The notes under the pieces were generated by a model, which saw only the letters and a list, made by a program, of their open reading frames with translations, was not told where the DNA came from and made no database searches. Positions 35,821 through 44,982 of a stretch of DNA of 64,000 bases are shown piece by piece. The position numbers and the translations under genes are program-made. The stretch is taken from positions 1 to 64,000 of the forward strand of contig CAWJBD010000001.1 in the NCBI GenBank assembly GCA_963841045.1, given 5' to 3'. The DNA is from Aalborgiella sp963841045 (GTDB lineage Bacteria > Pseudomonadota > Gammaproteobacteria > Burkholderiales > Burkholderiaceae_C). How positions within the stretch are numbered: position 1 is the first letter of the stretch; each line of letters starts with the position of its first letter.

Positions 35821-37359
35821 TTACATCAGCACCACATCGTATTGCTCTTGCCCGGCTGAGCTTTCGCTTTGCAAGGATATCGGTTTGCCAACGAAATCGC
35901 TCAATTCGGCCAAATGTTGGCTTTCTTCGTCTAAAAACAAATCAATCACTTTGGGTGCAGCGATGATGCGAAATTCGCGTGGGCTGAATTGCCTGGCTTC
36001 GCGCAAAATCTCTCTGAAAATGTCGTAAACCACGCTGCGCGGCGTTTTGACAATGCCTTTGCCAGCACACACCGCACAAGGCTCGCACAGCAGTCGCGCC
36101 AGCGATTCGCGCGTGCGCTTGCGCGTCATCTCAACCAAACCCAGTGCCGAAAAATCACTGCAACTGGTTTTCACGCGGTCGCGGCTGAGGTGTTTTCTGA
36201 ACTCCTCCAACACGGCGGCGCGGTGCTCGGGTCGCGTCATGTCGATAAAGTCCAAAATGATGATGCCACCCAAATTGCGCAAGCGCAATTGACGTGCAAT
36301 CGCCCCTGCCGCTTCCAAATTGGTTTTGTAAATGGTTTCATCAAAATTGCGTGCACCCACGTATGCACCGGTGTTCACATCGATAGTGGTCATGGCTTCG
36401 GTTTGATCCACAATCAAATAACCACCAGACTTCAATTCCACCCTTGAACCAAGTGCTTTGGCGATTTCGTCGTCGATGTTGAACAAGTCAAAAATAGGAC
36501 GCTCGCCCTTGTAGTGCTGCAATTTGAGTGCGCTGCTGGGCATGAATTCATTAGAGAATGCCAGCAATTTATCGAATTGCAATTTGGAATCTATTTTGAT
36601 GGATTGTGTGCTGTCACACACCATGTCACGCATCACCCGTTGCAACAAACTCAAATCTTGGTGCAGCAAGGATTTAACCGGCAAACGCTTGCTGGCATCT
36701 TGAATACGCGCCCAGGTTTTGCGCAGATATCGGATGTCATCTGCCAACTCCACATCACTGGCTTCTTCAGCATTGGTACGCAAGATATAGCCGCCCACCA
36801 AGCCGTTAGCAGTTTGCCCTGGATTGTCACTTTGAGCCGCTGCATTGGCCAATTCTTGCAAGCGTTCGCGCAATTGTTTGCGTTGTTCAAACGGAATTTT
36901 TTGCGACACACCAATGTGGTTGTCTTGTGGCAAAAACACCAGCAAACGACCCGACAAACTGATCTGTGTGGTCAAACGCGCACCTTTGGTGCCAATAGGG
37001 TCTTTGATGACCTGCACCAGCAAGGTTTGTCCTTCAAACACTTGTTTTTCGATGGGTGCCAGCGCAATCGGCGCATCGCCATTTTTACCAGCGCTATCAG
37101 GCTCGGAATGGCGGGCATTGATGCTGCTGAGCAAATCAGCCACGTGTAAAAACGCCGCACGCTCTAAACCAATGTCGATGAAAGCCGACTGCATACCTGG
37201 CAGCACGCGTGACACCTTGCCCAAATACACATTGCCCACCAAGCCCATTTCCAAGCTGCGTTCTATGTGCAGTTCTTGCACCGCACTGTTTTCCACCACG
37301 GCTACGCGGGTTTCTTGGGGTGACCAGTTGATCAAAATTTCTTGTTGCAGGTTTGGCAT
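35821..37359 (-). CDS. rng: Ribonuclease G
   Basis: A 512-aa endoribonuclease (RNase E/G family) that matures the 5' end of 16S rRNA and trims mRNAs. Visible: the S1 domain (GNVYLGKVSRVLPGMQSAFIDIGLERAAFLHVAD, about residues 38-72), the catalytic region TTIDVNTGAYVGARNFD and GGIIILDFIDMTRPEHR, and the Zn-link CEPCAVCAGKG. Length suits RNase G rather than RNase E, since no long C-terminal scaffold is present. Upstream murB is 42 bp away on the same strand. Frame intact. Confidence 0.95.
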   Translation of the reverse strand: MPNLQQEILINWSPQETRVAVVENSAVQELHIERSLEMGLVGNVYLGKVSRVLPGMQSAFIDIGLERAAFLHVADLLSSINARHSEPDSAGKNGDAPIALAPIEKQVFEGQTLLVQVIKDPIGTKGARLTTQISLSGRLLVFLPQDNHIGVSQKIPFEQRKQLRERLQELANAAAQSDNPGQTANGLVGGYILRTNAEEASDVELADDIRYLRKTWARIQDASKRLPVKSLLHQDLSLLQRVMRDMVCDSTQSIKIDSKLQFDKLLAFSNEFMPSSALKLQHYKGERPIFDLFNIDDEIAKALGSRVELKSGGYLIVDQTEAMTTIDVNTGAYVGARNFDETIYKTNLEAAGAIARQLRLRNLGGIIILDFIDMTRPEHRAAVLEEFRKHLSRDRVKTSCSDFSALGLVEMTRKRTRESLARLLCEPCAVCAGKGIVKTPRSVVYDIFREILREARQFSPREFRIIAAPKVIDLFLDEESQHLAELSDFVGKPISLQSESSAGQEQYDVVLM

Positions 37360-37401
37360 GGTTTGGTGTTGTTCAATAGGTGTTCACAGTTTTTGCGATA
37401 A

Positions 37402-38451
37402 CTATACCAGCACAGGTTCAGGCTCTAAACACACGCCAAAGCGCTCCAGCACGCTGGTTTGAATCGCTTTGGATAAACACATGACGTCTTCTCCGCTGGC
37501 ACCACCCAAATTCACCAGCACCAAAGCTTGCTTGTCGTACACCGCCGCTTGCCCGATGTTTTTACCCTTCCAGCCACAGGCGTCGATCAGCCAGCCGGCT
37601 GCCAGTTTGTAGTTGCCATCGTCCAACTTGTAATGCACGGCGTGGGGCTCACGTTGCAAAATGGCATGGCATTGGGCGGCGGAGACAACGGGGTTTTTAA
37701 AAAAACTGCCTGCATTGCCGATGACAGCTGGATCCGGCAATTTGTGCTTTCGGATGTCACACACCCACTCATAAATTTGTAGCGCTGTAGGTACGTAGTT
37801 AGATGGCTCTATGCCATTTAGAGTGCAATGTGCGTGTAATTTTTTTTCTATATCGGCATAACCCAATATCGGTTTCCAAGCTTTAGGCAATGCCATGCGC
37901 ACTTTGGTAATCAGCCATTGTTTGGTATCTTTGCCCGCATTTTTTTTGAAAATGGAATCGCGATAAGCAAATTCGCATTGCGCTGCGTTCATGGTGCTGG
38001 CGTCCCCAGTGCTCAAATTGACCGCATCCAATTCCCAAAAACGGTCTTGCAACTCCAAACCATACGCGCCAATGTTTTGCACCGGCGCTGCACCCACTGT
38101 ACCGGGGATGAGTGCCATGTTTTCCAAACCTGCATAGCCATGTTGCACCGTCCAGGTTACCAGGTCATGCCATGCTTCACCCGCACCCGATTCAATGATC
38201 CAATGCTTGTCGGTCTCATGGACCAGCGCGATGCCTTTGATTTCCATCTTCAGCACCAACGCTTCAATGTCGCCCTGAATCACGATGTTGCTGCCGCCAC
38301 CCAAAATGAATTTCTTTTGCGTGCGCAATTCAGCATTGGCCAGCAACTGCTGCACATCGCTGCTGGTGGCAATGCGAATGAGCTGATGCGCGCAAGCCGC
38401 TATGTGAAAGGTGTTGTAGGCCGCAAGTGCCACATTGGATTCAAGAATCAT
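37402..38451 (-). CDS. murB: UDP-N-acetylenolpyruvoylglucosamine reductase
   Basis: A 349-aa FAD enzyme that reduces UDP-GlcNAc-enolpyruvate to UDP-MurNAc in peptidoglycan synthesis. FAD-binding motifs KKFILGGGSNIVI near residue 50 and GLENMALIPGTVGAAPVQNIGAYG (type I MurB) are clear. The catalytic Ser region NAGSFFKNPVVS and the C-terminal CGWKGKNIG are also present. Its ATG overlaps the pgeF stop by 4 bp, so translation is coupled. The length and final Glu region match type I MurB of proteobacteria. Confidence 0.96.
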   Translation of the reverse strand: MILESNVALAAYNTFHIAACAHQLIRIATSSDVQQLLANAELRTQKKFILGGGSNIVIQGDIEALVLKMEIKGIALVHETDKHWIIESGAGEAWHDLVTWTVQHGYAGLENMALIPGTVGAAPVQNIGAYGLELQDRFWELDAVNLSTGDASTMNAAQCEFAYRDSIFKKNAGKDTKQWLITKVRMALPKAWKPILGYADIEKKLHAHCTLNGIEPSNYVPTALQIYEWVCDIRKHKLPDPAVIGNAGSFFKNPVVSAAQCHAILQREPHAVHYKLDDGNYKLAAGWLIDACGWKGKNIGQAAVYDKQALVLVNLGGASGEDVMCLSKAIQTSVLERFGVCLEPEPVLV

Positions 38452-39356
38452 GTGGCTATTTTCTCATTGTCTTGTTTCACTGATGCCAATGAACTTGCTG
38501 AAATCTGGCCATCCAGCCAAATACATGCCGCCATACGCCCGCTACCGCCCAATGTGGCCGTATCGCGTCGGTGCGAATAGAAACGCTGCGGCTGCGTCAC
38601 TGTGCACCATGCGTCCGAGCCATCGTTACCGAATACATGGGCCGCTGGTAAGCCCAGTTGTTGTAACTGCATGCGTGCCAAGCCGGCCAAGTCTGCCAAC
38701 CATTTACCATTGTGCAAAGCTACAAAATGGTCTTCAGCCAAAGGGGATTGGCTTGTGAATGCGGCCTTGACTTCATCACCTACTTCAAACGCATGCTTGC
38801 CAATGCAAGGCCCCAACCATGCTATTGTATTAATAGCATTGTAGGCAATACTTACGCCGTCTACAGCCTGATTTTTCATATATATTTGGTCAAGTGTGTG
38901 CTGCAACACACCTGCCGCCAAACCACGCCACCCTGCGTGCGCGGCAGCGACAAAAGTGCCGTCAAAATTGGTGAACAACACCGGCAAGCAGTCTGCCACC
39001 ATGATGGTACAGGCGACATCACGGTGGGTAGTGATACACGCATCGGCTACCGTGCCATTTGGTGTATTGCTATCCAATGTCACCACATCGGTGCCATGCA
39101 CTTGCTTCAAATAAATGGGTTGAGCGCCAATCGCTTGCGCCAGATGATTTCGATTGATGGCAACATGCTCTGCCCGGTCGCCCACATGGTCGCCCAAATT
39201 CAGGGTGCCAAAAGGCGCAACACTCACACCGCCATGCCGCGTGGTGAACACGGCTTTGACGTGCGCTGGCGCGGGCCAGTTGGGTGTCAAGTGGAGGTTT
39301 AGCCAGTCAGGCTTCAAAATCGGGGCAGTTAGAAGGTTGGGCTTTAATGAACGCAT
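38448..39356 (-). CDS. pgeF: Peptidoglycan editing factor / multicopper polyphenol oxidase-like (PgeF, YfiH)
   Basis: A 302-aa protein of the laccase-like DUF152 family. VFTTRHGGVSVAPFGTLNLG is the family start, LKQVHGTDVV contains a metal His, and VADCLPVLF plus AAHAGWRGLAAG hold the Cys and His triad. PgeF prevents misincorporation of L-Ser into UDP-MurNAc peptides, and members also act as purine nucleoside phosphorylases. Coupling to murB suits the peptidoglycan role. The insert DQIYMKNQAVDGVSIAYNAI (about residues 172-191) is encoded by the dispersed element and adds about 10 residues compared with the family as I remember it. The start lies inside the GST gene's 3' end. Confidence 0.92.
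   Translation of the reverse strand: MRSLKPNLLTAPILKPDWLNLHLTPNWPAPAHVKAVFTTRHGGVSVAPFGTLNLGDHVGDRAEHVAINRNHLAQAIGAQPIYLKQVHGTDVVTLDSNTPNGTVADACITTHRDVACTIMVADCLPVLFTNFDGTFVAAAHAGWRGLAAGVLQHTLDQIYMKNQAVDGVSIAYNAINTIAWLGPCIGKHAFEVGDEVKAAFTSQSPLAEDHFVALHNGKWLADLAGLARMQLQQLGLPAAHVFGNDGSDAWCTVTQPQRFYSHRRDTATLGGSGRMAACIWLDGQISASSLASVKQDNEKIAT
38818..38887 (-). repeat. Dispersed 65-bp element, copy 9 (inside pgeF)
   Basis: Minus strand: AATCAGGCTGTAGACGGCGT, then AAGTATTGCCTACAATG, then CTATTAATACAATAGC. Sense reading gives KNQAVDGVSIAYNAINTIA in the same frame as copies 4 and 12. Confidence 0.83.
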
Positions 39357-39972
39357 CCAGCTTCATACAAGCTTCATGGGCTGCCATGGTCAAAGGCAAG
39401 CCATCCAAATTCACTTTGAAGCGCTGGGCGTTGAATATTTGCGGCACCAAGCAGCAATCGGCCATGGTGGGCGTGGTGCCATAGCAGTAGATGGATCTGG
39501 GCAAATTGTTAGCGGCACGCGCTTTTTCGATTGAGGTCAATTGCTTCTCAAACGCCTCCAAACCCGTGCGCGTCCACTGTGCGTACCACGTGTTTTTATC
39601 CTCTTCACTCACTTTGAGGTCGTTTACCAGGTATTTCAAAATGCGCAAATTGTTCAAGGGGTGAATTTCGCACGCAATGGTTTGCGACAGCGCGCGCACT
39701 TTGGCACGGCCCAGCGCATCCGCTGGCATGATGGCAGGCGTGGGATGTGTTTCATCCAAATATTCCATGATCGCCATCGATTGCGACAGCGATTCACCAT
39801 CGGTTTGCAACATCGGCACCAAGCCTTCGTCGGCAATACTGGTGAATGCTGACTTTTTATGTTCACCCTTGGCCAAATGCACAGGGATGTATTCAAACGG
39901 CAAGCCTTTTAAATTGAGTGCAATGCGCACCCGAAACGAGGCGGACGAGCGGAAGTAGTTGTAGAGTTTCAT
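39307..39972 (-). CDS. maiA: Zeta-class GST: maleylacetoacetate/maleylpyruvate isomerase
   Basis: About 221 aa from the ATG at 39970-39972 (MKLYNYFRSSASFRVRIAL); an earlier ATG adds 12 unlikely residues. Zeta-GST hallmarks: SSASFRVRIALNLKGLPFEY at the glutathione site, the thioredoxin-fold end VPMLQTDGESLSQSMAIMEYLDE, and the zeta-type ALSQTIACEIHPLNNLRILKYL. These enzymes isomerise maleylacetoacetate or maleylpyruvate with glutathione. The gentisate cluster 5 kb away lacks its own isomerase gene, so this protein may serve it (NagL function). Next to pgeF it has no evident functional neighbour. Confidence 0.87.
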   Translation of the reverse strand: MKLYNYFRSSASFRVRIALNLKGLPFEYIPVHLAKGEHKKSAFTSIADEGLVPMLQTDGESLSQSMAIMEYLDETHPTPAIMPADALGRAKVRALSQTIACEIHPLNNLRILKYLVNDLKVSEEDKNTWYAQWTRTGLEAFEKQLTSIEKARAANNLPRSIYCYGTTPTMADCCLVPQIFNAQRFKVNLDGLPLTMAAHEACMKLDAFIKAQPSNCPDFEA

Positions 39973-40076
39973 GGCGAAATGATTTGTGTAAAGCTGACTG
40001 AGAAACAAAGTGGCACTTAAGCTGATGAAGAGATTAGGGATAATAGCTTACCCACATTTTAAAAACTGAGCACACC

Positions 40077-40379
40077 ATGATTTTAGAACTCGCCGACATC
40101 CGCATCCACCCCGGCCAACAAGCCGCTTTTGACGAAGCCATCGAACGCGGCCTTTCCACGGTGATTGCCAAAGCCAAGGGTTGCCAAGGCTACAAAGTCA
40201 ACAAAGGCATCGAAAGCCCAGAGCGCTACCTGCTGCAAATTTTTTGGGACACACTGGAAGACCACACCATCGGCTTCAGACAATCCCCCGCTTTTGCCGA
40301 ATGGCGCGCCATCGTCGGACCATTTTTTGCAGGTGCGCCGAATGTCGAGCACTACGAGTTGCTGACCAAGTCTAAATAA
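40077..40379 (+). CDS. ABM-domain (antibiotic biosynthesis monooxygenase) family protein
   Basis: A 100-aa single-domain alpha+beta-barrel protein. LADIRIHPGQQAAFDEAIERG, then GCQGYKVNKGIESPERYLLQIFWDTLEDH, fit the dimeric ABM ferredoxin-like fold of cofactor-free monooxygenases or quinol oxidases and heme-degrading relatives. The gene stands alone. The exact activity is unknown. Confidence 0.82.
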   Translation: MILELADIRIHPGQQAAFDEAIERGLSTVIAKAKGCQGYKVNKGIESPERYLLQIFWDTLEDHTIGFRQSPAFAEWRAIVGPFFAGAPNVEHYELLTKSK

Positions 40380-40400
40380 GTATCTGTAGAAATACTTAGG

Positions 40401-40462
40401 GATAAAATAGGCCTCTAGCCGGCGTATTTATTGCCTAGTATGCTATTTTATTTATAGCACTT
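40401..40462 (+). repeat. Dispersed 65-bp element, copy 10
   Basis: Plus strand: AGGCCTCTAGCCGGCGTATT, then TATTGCCTAGTATG, then CTATTTTATTTATAGC. Intergenic, between the ABM gene and the DUF547 gene. Closest to consensus together with copy 11. Confidence 0.9.
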
Positions 40463-40491
40463 ATGCCGTAAATAATGCCATTTGATGACAA

Positions 40492-41287
40492 TTATTTTTT
40501 GTTTCGACTATTGGCTACGGTCCAATCGTAGGGTGTAAAGCGCACCTCGTAATCCAGCGGCGCTGGTTTGGCTACATAGCGATTGACGTATTCAATCAAA
40601 CTTTTCGCTGGTTTGGGTACAAAATCCTCGGTGTAAAAACTCAAAATTTCATTGAGCCAAACCACACGCTTGGAATCATCGACTCTGTAGTTTTCAACTC
40701 GCGCAAAAAAAGCCCGCGTTTCACGTTCTAATTCTTGCTGCAAGCCAGCGGCTGTGAAGGGCACTCTTGGCAGAACTGGGCAAGATACCGCAGAGCAGTT
40801 CAGCGCAAAATGGATGCGCGGATCATTTTGCTGGCGTGCAATCGGACGTATGACATCGTTTTCAAAACCATACAAAGATATGTTTTGCCCGCCAATTTGA
40901 TGCTGCCGAAGTAAGAAAAATGTCACCTTGTTAAAACCCGCATGCGTATGGGGTATGCCGCTTTTGATGACGTTGTACATGGACAAAGCGTTGTACGCGT
41001 TCACCAAGTGGGCCATTTTGGTGTCAGCATCTGCAATTTGGTCATAAGGCGTGTCAGCTACATAACGCACATAGCGGTCTAATTCGGTCCTGATTTTGTG
41101 CCAGCGCCACAAAATCAACCTCGCCTTGCTGGTTGACATACCGATTCAAAACCGTTGCCCAAGCCTGCTCAGCTTGTACCGCAGTTGCGGCCGGTGCTTG
41201 AGGTGTATCCACCACGGTCGCACAGGCGCTGAGGAATGCTGCGAGCATTAGCAAGAAATAAAGTTTGATATTTGTAAACATGGCCAT
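40492..41287 (-). CDS. DUF547 lipoprotein (frameshifted)
   Basis: The 5' frame encodes MAMFTNIKLYFLLMLAAFLSAC, a signal peptide ending in the lipobox L-S-A-C, followed by WATVLNRYVNQQGEVDFVAL, typical of a DUF547 start. The other frame continues RTELDRYVRYVADTPYD and runs to the C-terminus, with NAYNALSMYNVI and HFALNCSAVSCPVLP (Cys/His-rich). One extra base near 41100 (an A run) splits them. DUF547 has no settled activity; the fold recalls papain-like/transglutaminase proteins. Its ATG overlaps the stop of the radical SAM gene (TAATG), so the two proteins are probably made in fixed proportion. Periplasmic, membrane-anchored. Confidence 0.8.
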
Positions 41288-42624
41288 TACTGTTCGGCAG
41301 TTTCTTCTGCTTCGATCGTTCGATTTTGATGTTTTAGCCCAGCATTGCGCAGCTTGTGCAACGCCATTTCTCTGGGCTTACCTTTCAGCCATTTAATAGG
41401 GTAAATCGTGCCTTCTGATGAGGTCGTTGCTTCAAGTTGCGCACGCTGATCAATGGGTTGCCACAATCCATTATTCGTTTGCAATGGACGCAACAAATAG
41501 CTTTCGCGTTGCGCGTTATAAGTGCACATGCTCAAGGGTCCATCTTGTGTCATGGCCATGAAAACGCACGCCTTTTCTCGCTCTGGGTCTAAGTGACAGG
41601 CATCCATAAAGTTGTGAGTGAATACTGCTAATTTATACACACGCCCACGTGCAGAGAGCAAATCTTTGCGTGTTTTCCAAACCATTTTCACGGCCCATTG
41701 AATACTTGCCATTGCCAGTGATGGACGTATTAATGCGGCTTTGAGCAGAGATACAACTGAGCGCAATGGTGTGCCACGGTCAATGCGAATTTGCGTTGTT
41801 TCGTGCATGAATCGCTGTATGAAATGGACATCTTCGTATGCGTCATAAACCTGACCGTTGATCACCAACATCACTGCTGCTTGATTACATTCATGGTGTC
41901 CGGCAGCCAAAACATTGAATTTCAAATCTACGCCTGCGCCCTGCTTTAATCGTTGTGCCACACTGGCATTGCTGATCACATCGTCACGTGCACCCAAGAT
42001 GCCACGTCCAGTTTCCGCTTGCAATTGAAATGAAGCAAACCGAACCACATTGGCGTTAGCGATGAAAAATTTGGTTATCGCAGGTATTTCATTGAAATTA
42101 TCAACATGCACCGTAGTATTGAAAAATACGCTGATGGGCAGGCCACGGGCGCGATTGATGTACTCCAATCGCAAAGGGTTCAAATCTTGCTCAGTGGCGT
42201 AACCTTGCCGTTGCTGCGTCATGTCAACATGAAAAGCTACATCGTTCAAACCCACTGCAGTCAACTCTTGCAGTAGTGATCGCGTCGCCTTGATGCCATT
42301 GGTGAACAAAGATGAGCGCAAACCCAATGATGTTAGACGCGACACAATCGCTACCAGCTCTGAATGCTTGCGCAGTGTAGGCTCACCACCTGAGACTTGT
42401 ACATCAGTGCCAGGCCCATAATTCTGTGCAATCATGTCGATACGACGGTAAATCTCTTCCAGCGGAAAATCACGCACTTGCTCTGCTGATTCACTGAGAT
42501 AACACAGTGTGCAGTCTAAATTGCAACGTTGGGTGATTTCTAGCGAGACACATGCCACGGCCCAACGCCGACCAGCAATTTGCGCCGGCACCCATTGTCC
42601 CGTTTGCCGCATACGCTTCCGCAT
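41287..42624 (-). CDS. Radical SAM protein of uncertain class, coupled to DUF547
   Basis: About 445 aa from ATG 42622-42624 (MRKRMRQTGQWV), which avoids overlapping msrA; longer starts exist. The [4Fe-4S] motif is CNLDCTLC near residue 40, with GGEP in VQVSGGEPTLRKH. The C-terminal region has further Cys residues (DACHLDPEREKACVF and LSMCTYNAQR), perhaps an auxiliary cluster site. A THNFMDA motif with nearby Cys residues recalls MJ0619-type/tetraether-synthase-like proteins, as I remember them. That similarity is weak. Substrate unknown. Translational overlap with a DUF547 lipoprotein gene suggests a shared envelope or lipid modification. Confidence 0.85.
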   Translation of the reverse strand: MRKRMRQTGQWVPAQIAGRRWAVACVSLEITQRCNLDCTLCYLSESAEQVRDFPLEEIYRRIDMIAQNYGPGTDVQVSGGEPTLRKHSELVAIVSRLTSLGLRSSLFTNGIKATRSLLQELTAVGLNDVAFHVDMTQQRQGYATEQDLNPLRLEYINRARGLPISVFFNTTVHVDNFNEIPAITKFFIANANVVRFASFQLQAETGRGILGARDDVISNASVAQRLKQGAGVDLKFNVLAAGHHECNQAAVMLVINGQVYDAYEDVHFIQRFMHETTQIRIDRGTPLRSVVSLLKAALIRPSLAMASIQWAVKMVWKTRKDLLSARGRVYKLAVFTHNFMDACHLDPEREKACVFMAMTQDGPLSMCTYNAQRESYLLRPLQTNNGLWQPIDQRAQLEATTSSEGTIYPIKWLKGKPREMALHKLRNAGLKHQNRTIEAEETAEQ

Positions 42625-42647
42625 ATCGACGATGGGGTTGTCACTGA

Positions 42648-43278
42648 TCAGGGCTTGCCCCACAACTGCTCTACACGCGCATCGCGGCCGCAGCTTTTGC
42701 GGTAGTAGTTGTAGCGCACGGGGTTTTTCTTGTAGTAGTCTTGGTGGTAGTCTTCGGCCAACCAAAATGTGCTGGCGGGTGCGATTTCGGTGTGGATTTG
42801 TTGAAACCGTCCGCTCTTTTTCAGTTGTTCTAAACTGGATTCAACCGCTTTGCGTTCTTCAGGGTTTTGCCAATAGATGCCACTGCGGTATTGCGTACCG
42901 TGGTCGCAAAACTGTTGGTCTTTGACGGTGGGGTCGATGTGCCGCCAAAAATATTCCACCAACTGCGCATAGCTGACTTTGGACGGGTCGTAGTGCACAC
43001 GCACGGCTTCGGTATGACCGGTGCGCCCCGCGCTGACTTGCTCGTAGGTGGGCTTGGTGGTTTTACCGGCGGTGTAGCCCGACTCCACTTCAATCACGCC
43101 TTGCAGTTTTTCAAAATCTTTTTCAATGCACCAAAAACAACCACCAGCAAAGATGGCGCTGGCTTTGTTTGAAGCTGCGCTTGGTGCTGCGGTTTGTGCA
43201 TTGGTCAATAGCAGGTAGAACTGGCAATGCACTAACAGCAAAAACAAACGCGAAGCGTCGTAGGAAAGTTGTCAACAT
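42648..43278 (-). CDS. msrA: Peptide methionine sulfoxide reductase MsrA, exported (frameshifted at N-terminus)
   Basis: The catalytic GGCFWCIEKDFEKL motif near residue 35 of the continuous frame and GHTEAVRVHYDPSK identify MsrA, which reduces Met-S-sulfoxide. A Sec-like start MLTTFLRRFAFVFAVSALPV (ATG 43276-43278) lies in the +1 frame; joining at about 43220 gives a signal peptide followed by NAQTAAPSAASNK. The protein is therefore probably periplasmic. Downstream is the radical SAM gene after a 23-bp gap, and upstream is msrB. The frame shift would be one extra base. Confidence 0.92.
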
Positions 43279-43303
43279 AAAAATCCTTAAAGATATTAGG
43301 CGA

Positions 43304-43802
43304 TTAAGTACGAAGTGCTGGCAGGGCTTGGCCTTGCGGCACAAAAGCCAGGGCAACGCCGTTGTTGCAATAGCGTTTGCCTGTTGGCTTAGGGCCGTCA
43401 TTGAAAATATGACCTTGGTGCCCGCCACAGCGCACGCAGTGGTATTCGGTGCGTGGGTAGACCAATTTGTAATCGGTCGATGTGCCCAAAGCATTTGGCA
43501 AAGGCTGGAAAAAGCTGGGCCAACCGGTGCCGCTTTCGTACTTGTGCGCTGCATCAAACAGCGGCAAATTGCAAGCCGCACAGACAAAGGTACCTGGGCG
43601 CTTTTCAGCATTCAAGCGGACTGGTGCCAGCGCGTTCTGTGCCATGTTCAAACAACACCAAATAGGCGTTGGTGGACAACAATTTTTTCCATTCGGCTTT
43701 GTCTTTCACCAATTTGGCAGGGGCTTGCGCATGGGCCATTTGGTAAAAGCCCAGTGCAGAGAGCACGAGTGGAATTTTTTGAAACAGTTGGCGTCTTTTC
43801 AT
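43304..43802 (-). CDS. msrB: Peptide methionine sulfoxide reductase MsrB, exported (frameshifted)
   Basis: The first frame has a signal peptide MKRRQLFQKIPLVLSALGFYQ (cleavage near AHA-Q) and EWKKLLSTNAYLVLFEHGTERAGTSP. The second frame continues LNAEKRPGTFVCAACNLPLFD, with GWPSFFQ, CVRCGGHQGHIFNDGP (Zn Cys) and the catalytic Cys in RYCNNGVALAF. MsrB reduces Met-R-sulfoxide; with MsrA it repairs oxidised periplasmic proteins. One extra base near 43625 divides the frames. The two msr genes are adjacent, MsrB first on the minus strand, and are plausibly one operon. Confidence 0.93.
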
Positions 43803-43939
43803 GGTTTTAACCTTTCAGTTGAGATTGACTAAGAGCAATGGAATTTACAAGTCCATCAACATAGTCATCAGTCGCAGCAGTGGTTCACATCTTACAGTTG
43901 TGCGTCTTTTGCCGCAGATTACTTGTGACTATGACCCTT

Positions 43940-44839
43940 TTATCGGGTATCGGTCAATAAATCCGCAATCACACCACGCAGCCAGCGCGACGCCGCATCG
44001 TGGTGGTAGCGTTCGTGCCAATGTTGTTTCACCTCATAGGTGGGTATGGCGAAAGGCACAGGGTATATGACATAAGCGCCACGACCTTGCAGCACCTCAG
44101 CCAATCGTTGTGGAATGGTGATGAGCAAATCGGTCAGCTCCACCACAAAAGACGCACCCAAAAAATGGGGAATGCGCAAGGCAATGCGGCGCTCTTTGCC
44201 CATCGCATGCAGGGTTTCGTCAATGATTTTGGGCGCTGCGCCCGATGAAACAATGGCGGCATGGTCTTCTTGCAAATACTGCTTCAGTTTCAGTTTGCCT
44301 TGTATACGGGGGTGGTATTGGCTGACCATGCAAACAAAATGTTGACTGAACAAGCGCTGCTGGTAAAAGCCCGCTTCCAGCTCTGGCACATAGCCCAGCG
44401 CCAAATCAACAGCGCCGCTTTCCAACAACTGCGGTGTATCGCTGGACAAAGGAAATACATCAATGCCGACACCAGGCGCAGTCAAACGCAGACGTTCCCA
44501 CAGCTTGGGCAAGAGAATCAATTGGCTGATGTCGGTCATTGCAATTTTGAACACACGCTTGGAAGTGCTGGGGTCAAAATGGGTACTGAAGTCCACCACC
44601 GCGCTGACCGCATTCAAGGCCGTGCGCACCGGTTCAATCAATTCAGTACCCAAAGGCGTTGGCGTCATGCCATTGGATGTGCGCACAAACAAAGGGTTAC
44701 CAAAATGCTCACGCAGCTTGGCCAGTGCAATACTCACGGCGGGCTGCGGCAAACCCAAAGCCAAGGCAGCACTGCTCACGCTTTTCTTGGCGTAGATTTC
44801 GTTGAATACCTGCAGCAAACGGGTGTCTATGGTTTTCAT
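43940..44839 (-). CDS. LysR-family regulator of the gentisate operon
   Basis: A 299-aa LTTR. Winged-helix start MKTIDTRLLQVFNEIYAKKS, helix-turn-helix VSSAALALGLPQPAVSIALAKLREHF. The effector domain is typical (PSTSKRVFKIAMTDISQLILLPKL). It is transcribed divergently from the gentisate dioxygenase gene, the standard arrangement for an LTTR activator of an aromatic catabolic operon. The 143-bp gap contains a strong palindrome (44867-44885). The inducer is likely gentisate or 3-hydroxybenzoate, which is inference. Frame intact. Confidence 0.88.
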   Translation of the reverse strand: MKTIDTRLLQVFNEIYAKKSVSSAALALGLPQPAVSIALAKLREHFGNPLFVRTSNGMTPTPLGTELIEPVRTALNAVSAVVDFSTHFDPSTSKRVFKIAMTDISQLILLPKLWERLRLTAPGVGIDVFPLSSDTPQLLESGAVDLALGYVPELEAGFYQQRLFSQHFVCMVSQYHPRIQGKLKLKQYLQEDHAAIVSSGAAPKIIDETLHAMGKERRIALRIPHFLGASFVVELTDLLITIPQRLAEVLQGRGAYVIYPVPFAIPTYEVKQHWHERYHHDAASRWLRGVIADLLTDTR

Positions 44840-44866
44840 ATAGCTATTGTGATTGAATTGATCAAT

Positions 44867-44885
44867 TTATTCGATTATCGAATAA
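44867..44885. promoter_or_regulatory. LysR-type binding palindrome upstream of the gentisate operon
   Basis: TTATTCGA-TTA-TCGAATAA, 19 bp with a single central mismatch, located between the divergent LysR gene and the gentisate dioxygenase gene. It holds the T-N11-A spacing typical of LTTR sites. A second related ATTC/GAAT stretch follows (44891-44916) as a possible activation half-site. Binding by the adjacent LysR protein is inferred. Confidence 0.6.
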
Positions 44886-44982
44886 ATATTATTCAATGCA
44901 TCGTATTTACCGAATAGTTAAACATTTCTAAGATTCGCCCAAGTCTGAATTTGACTCACCCTTTTGCTACAGGAGACACCCC

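Noticed and set aside
35327..36028. 233-codon plus-strand frame over rsuA and rng
   Set aside because: Spans the antisense of two real genes and their junction, with no recognisable domain.
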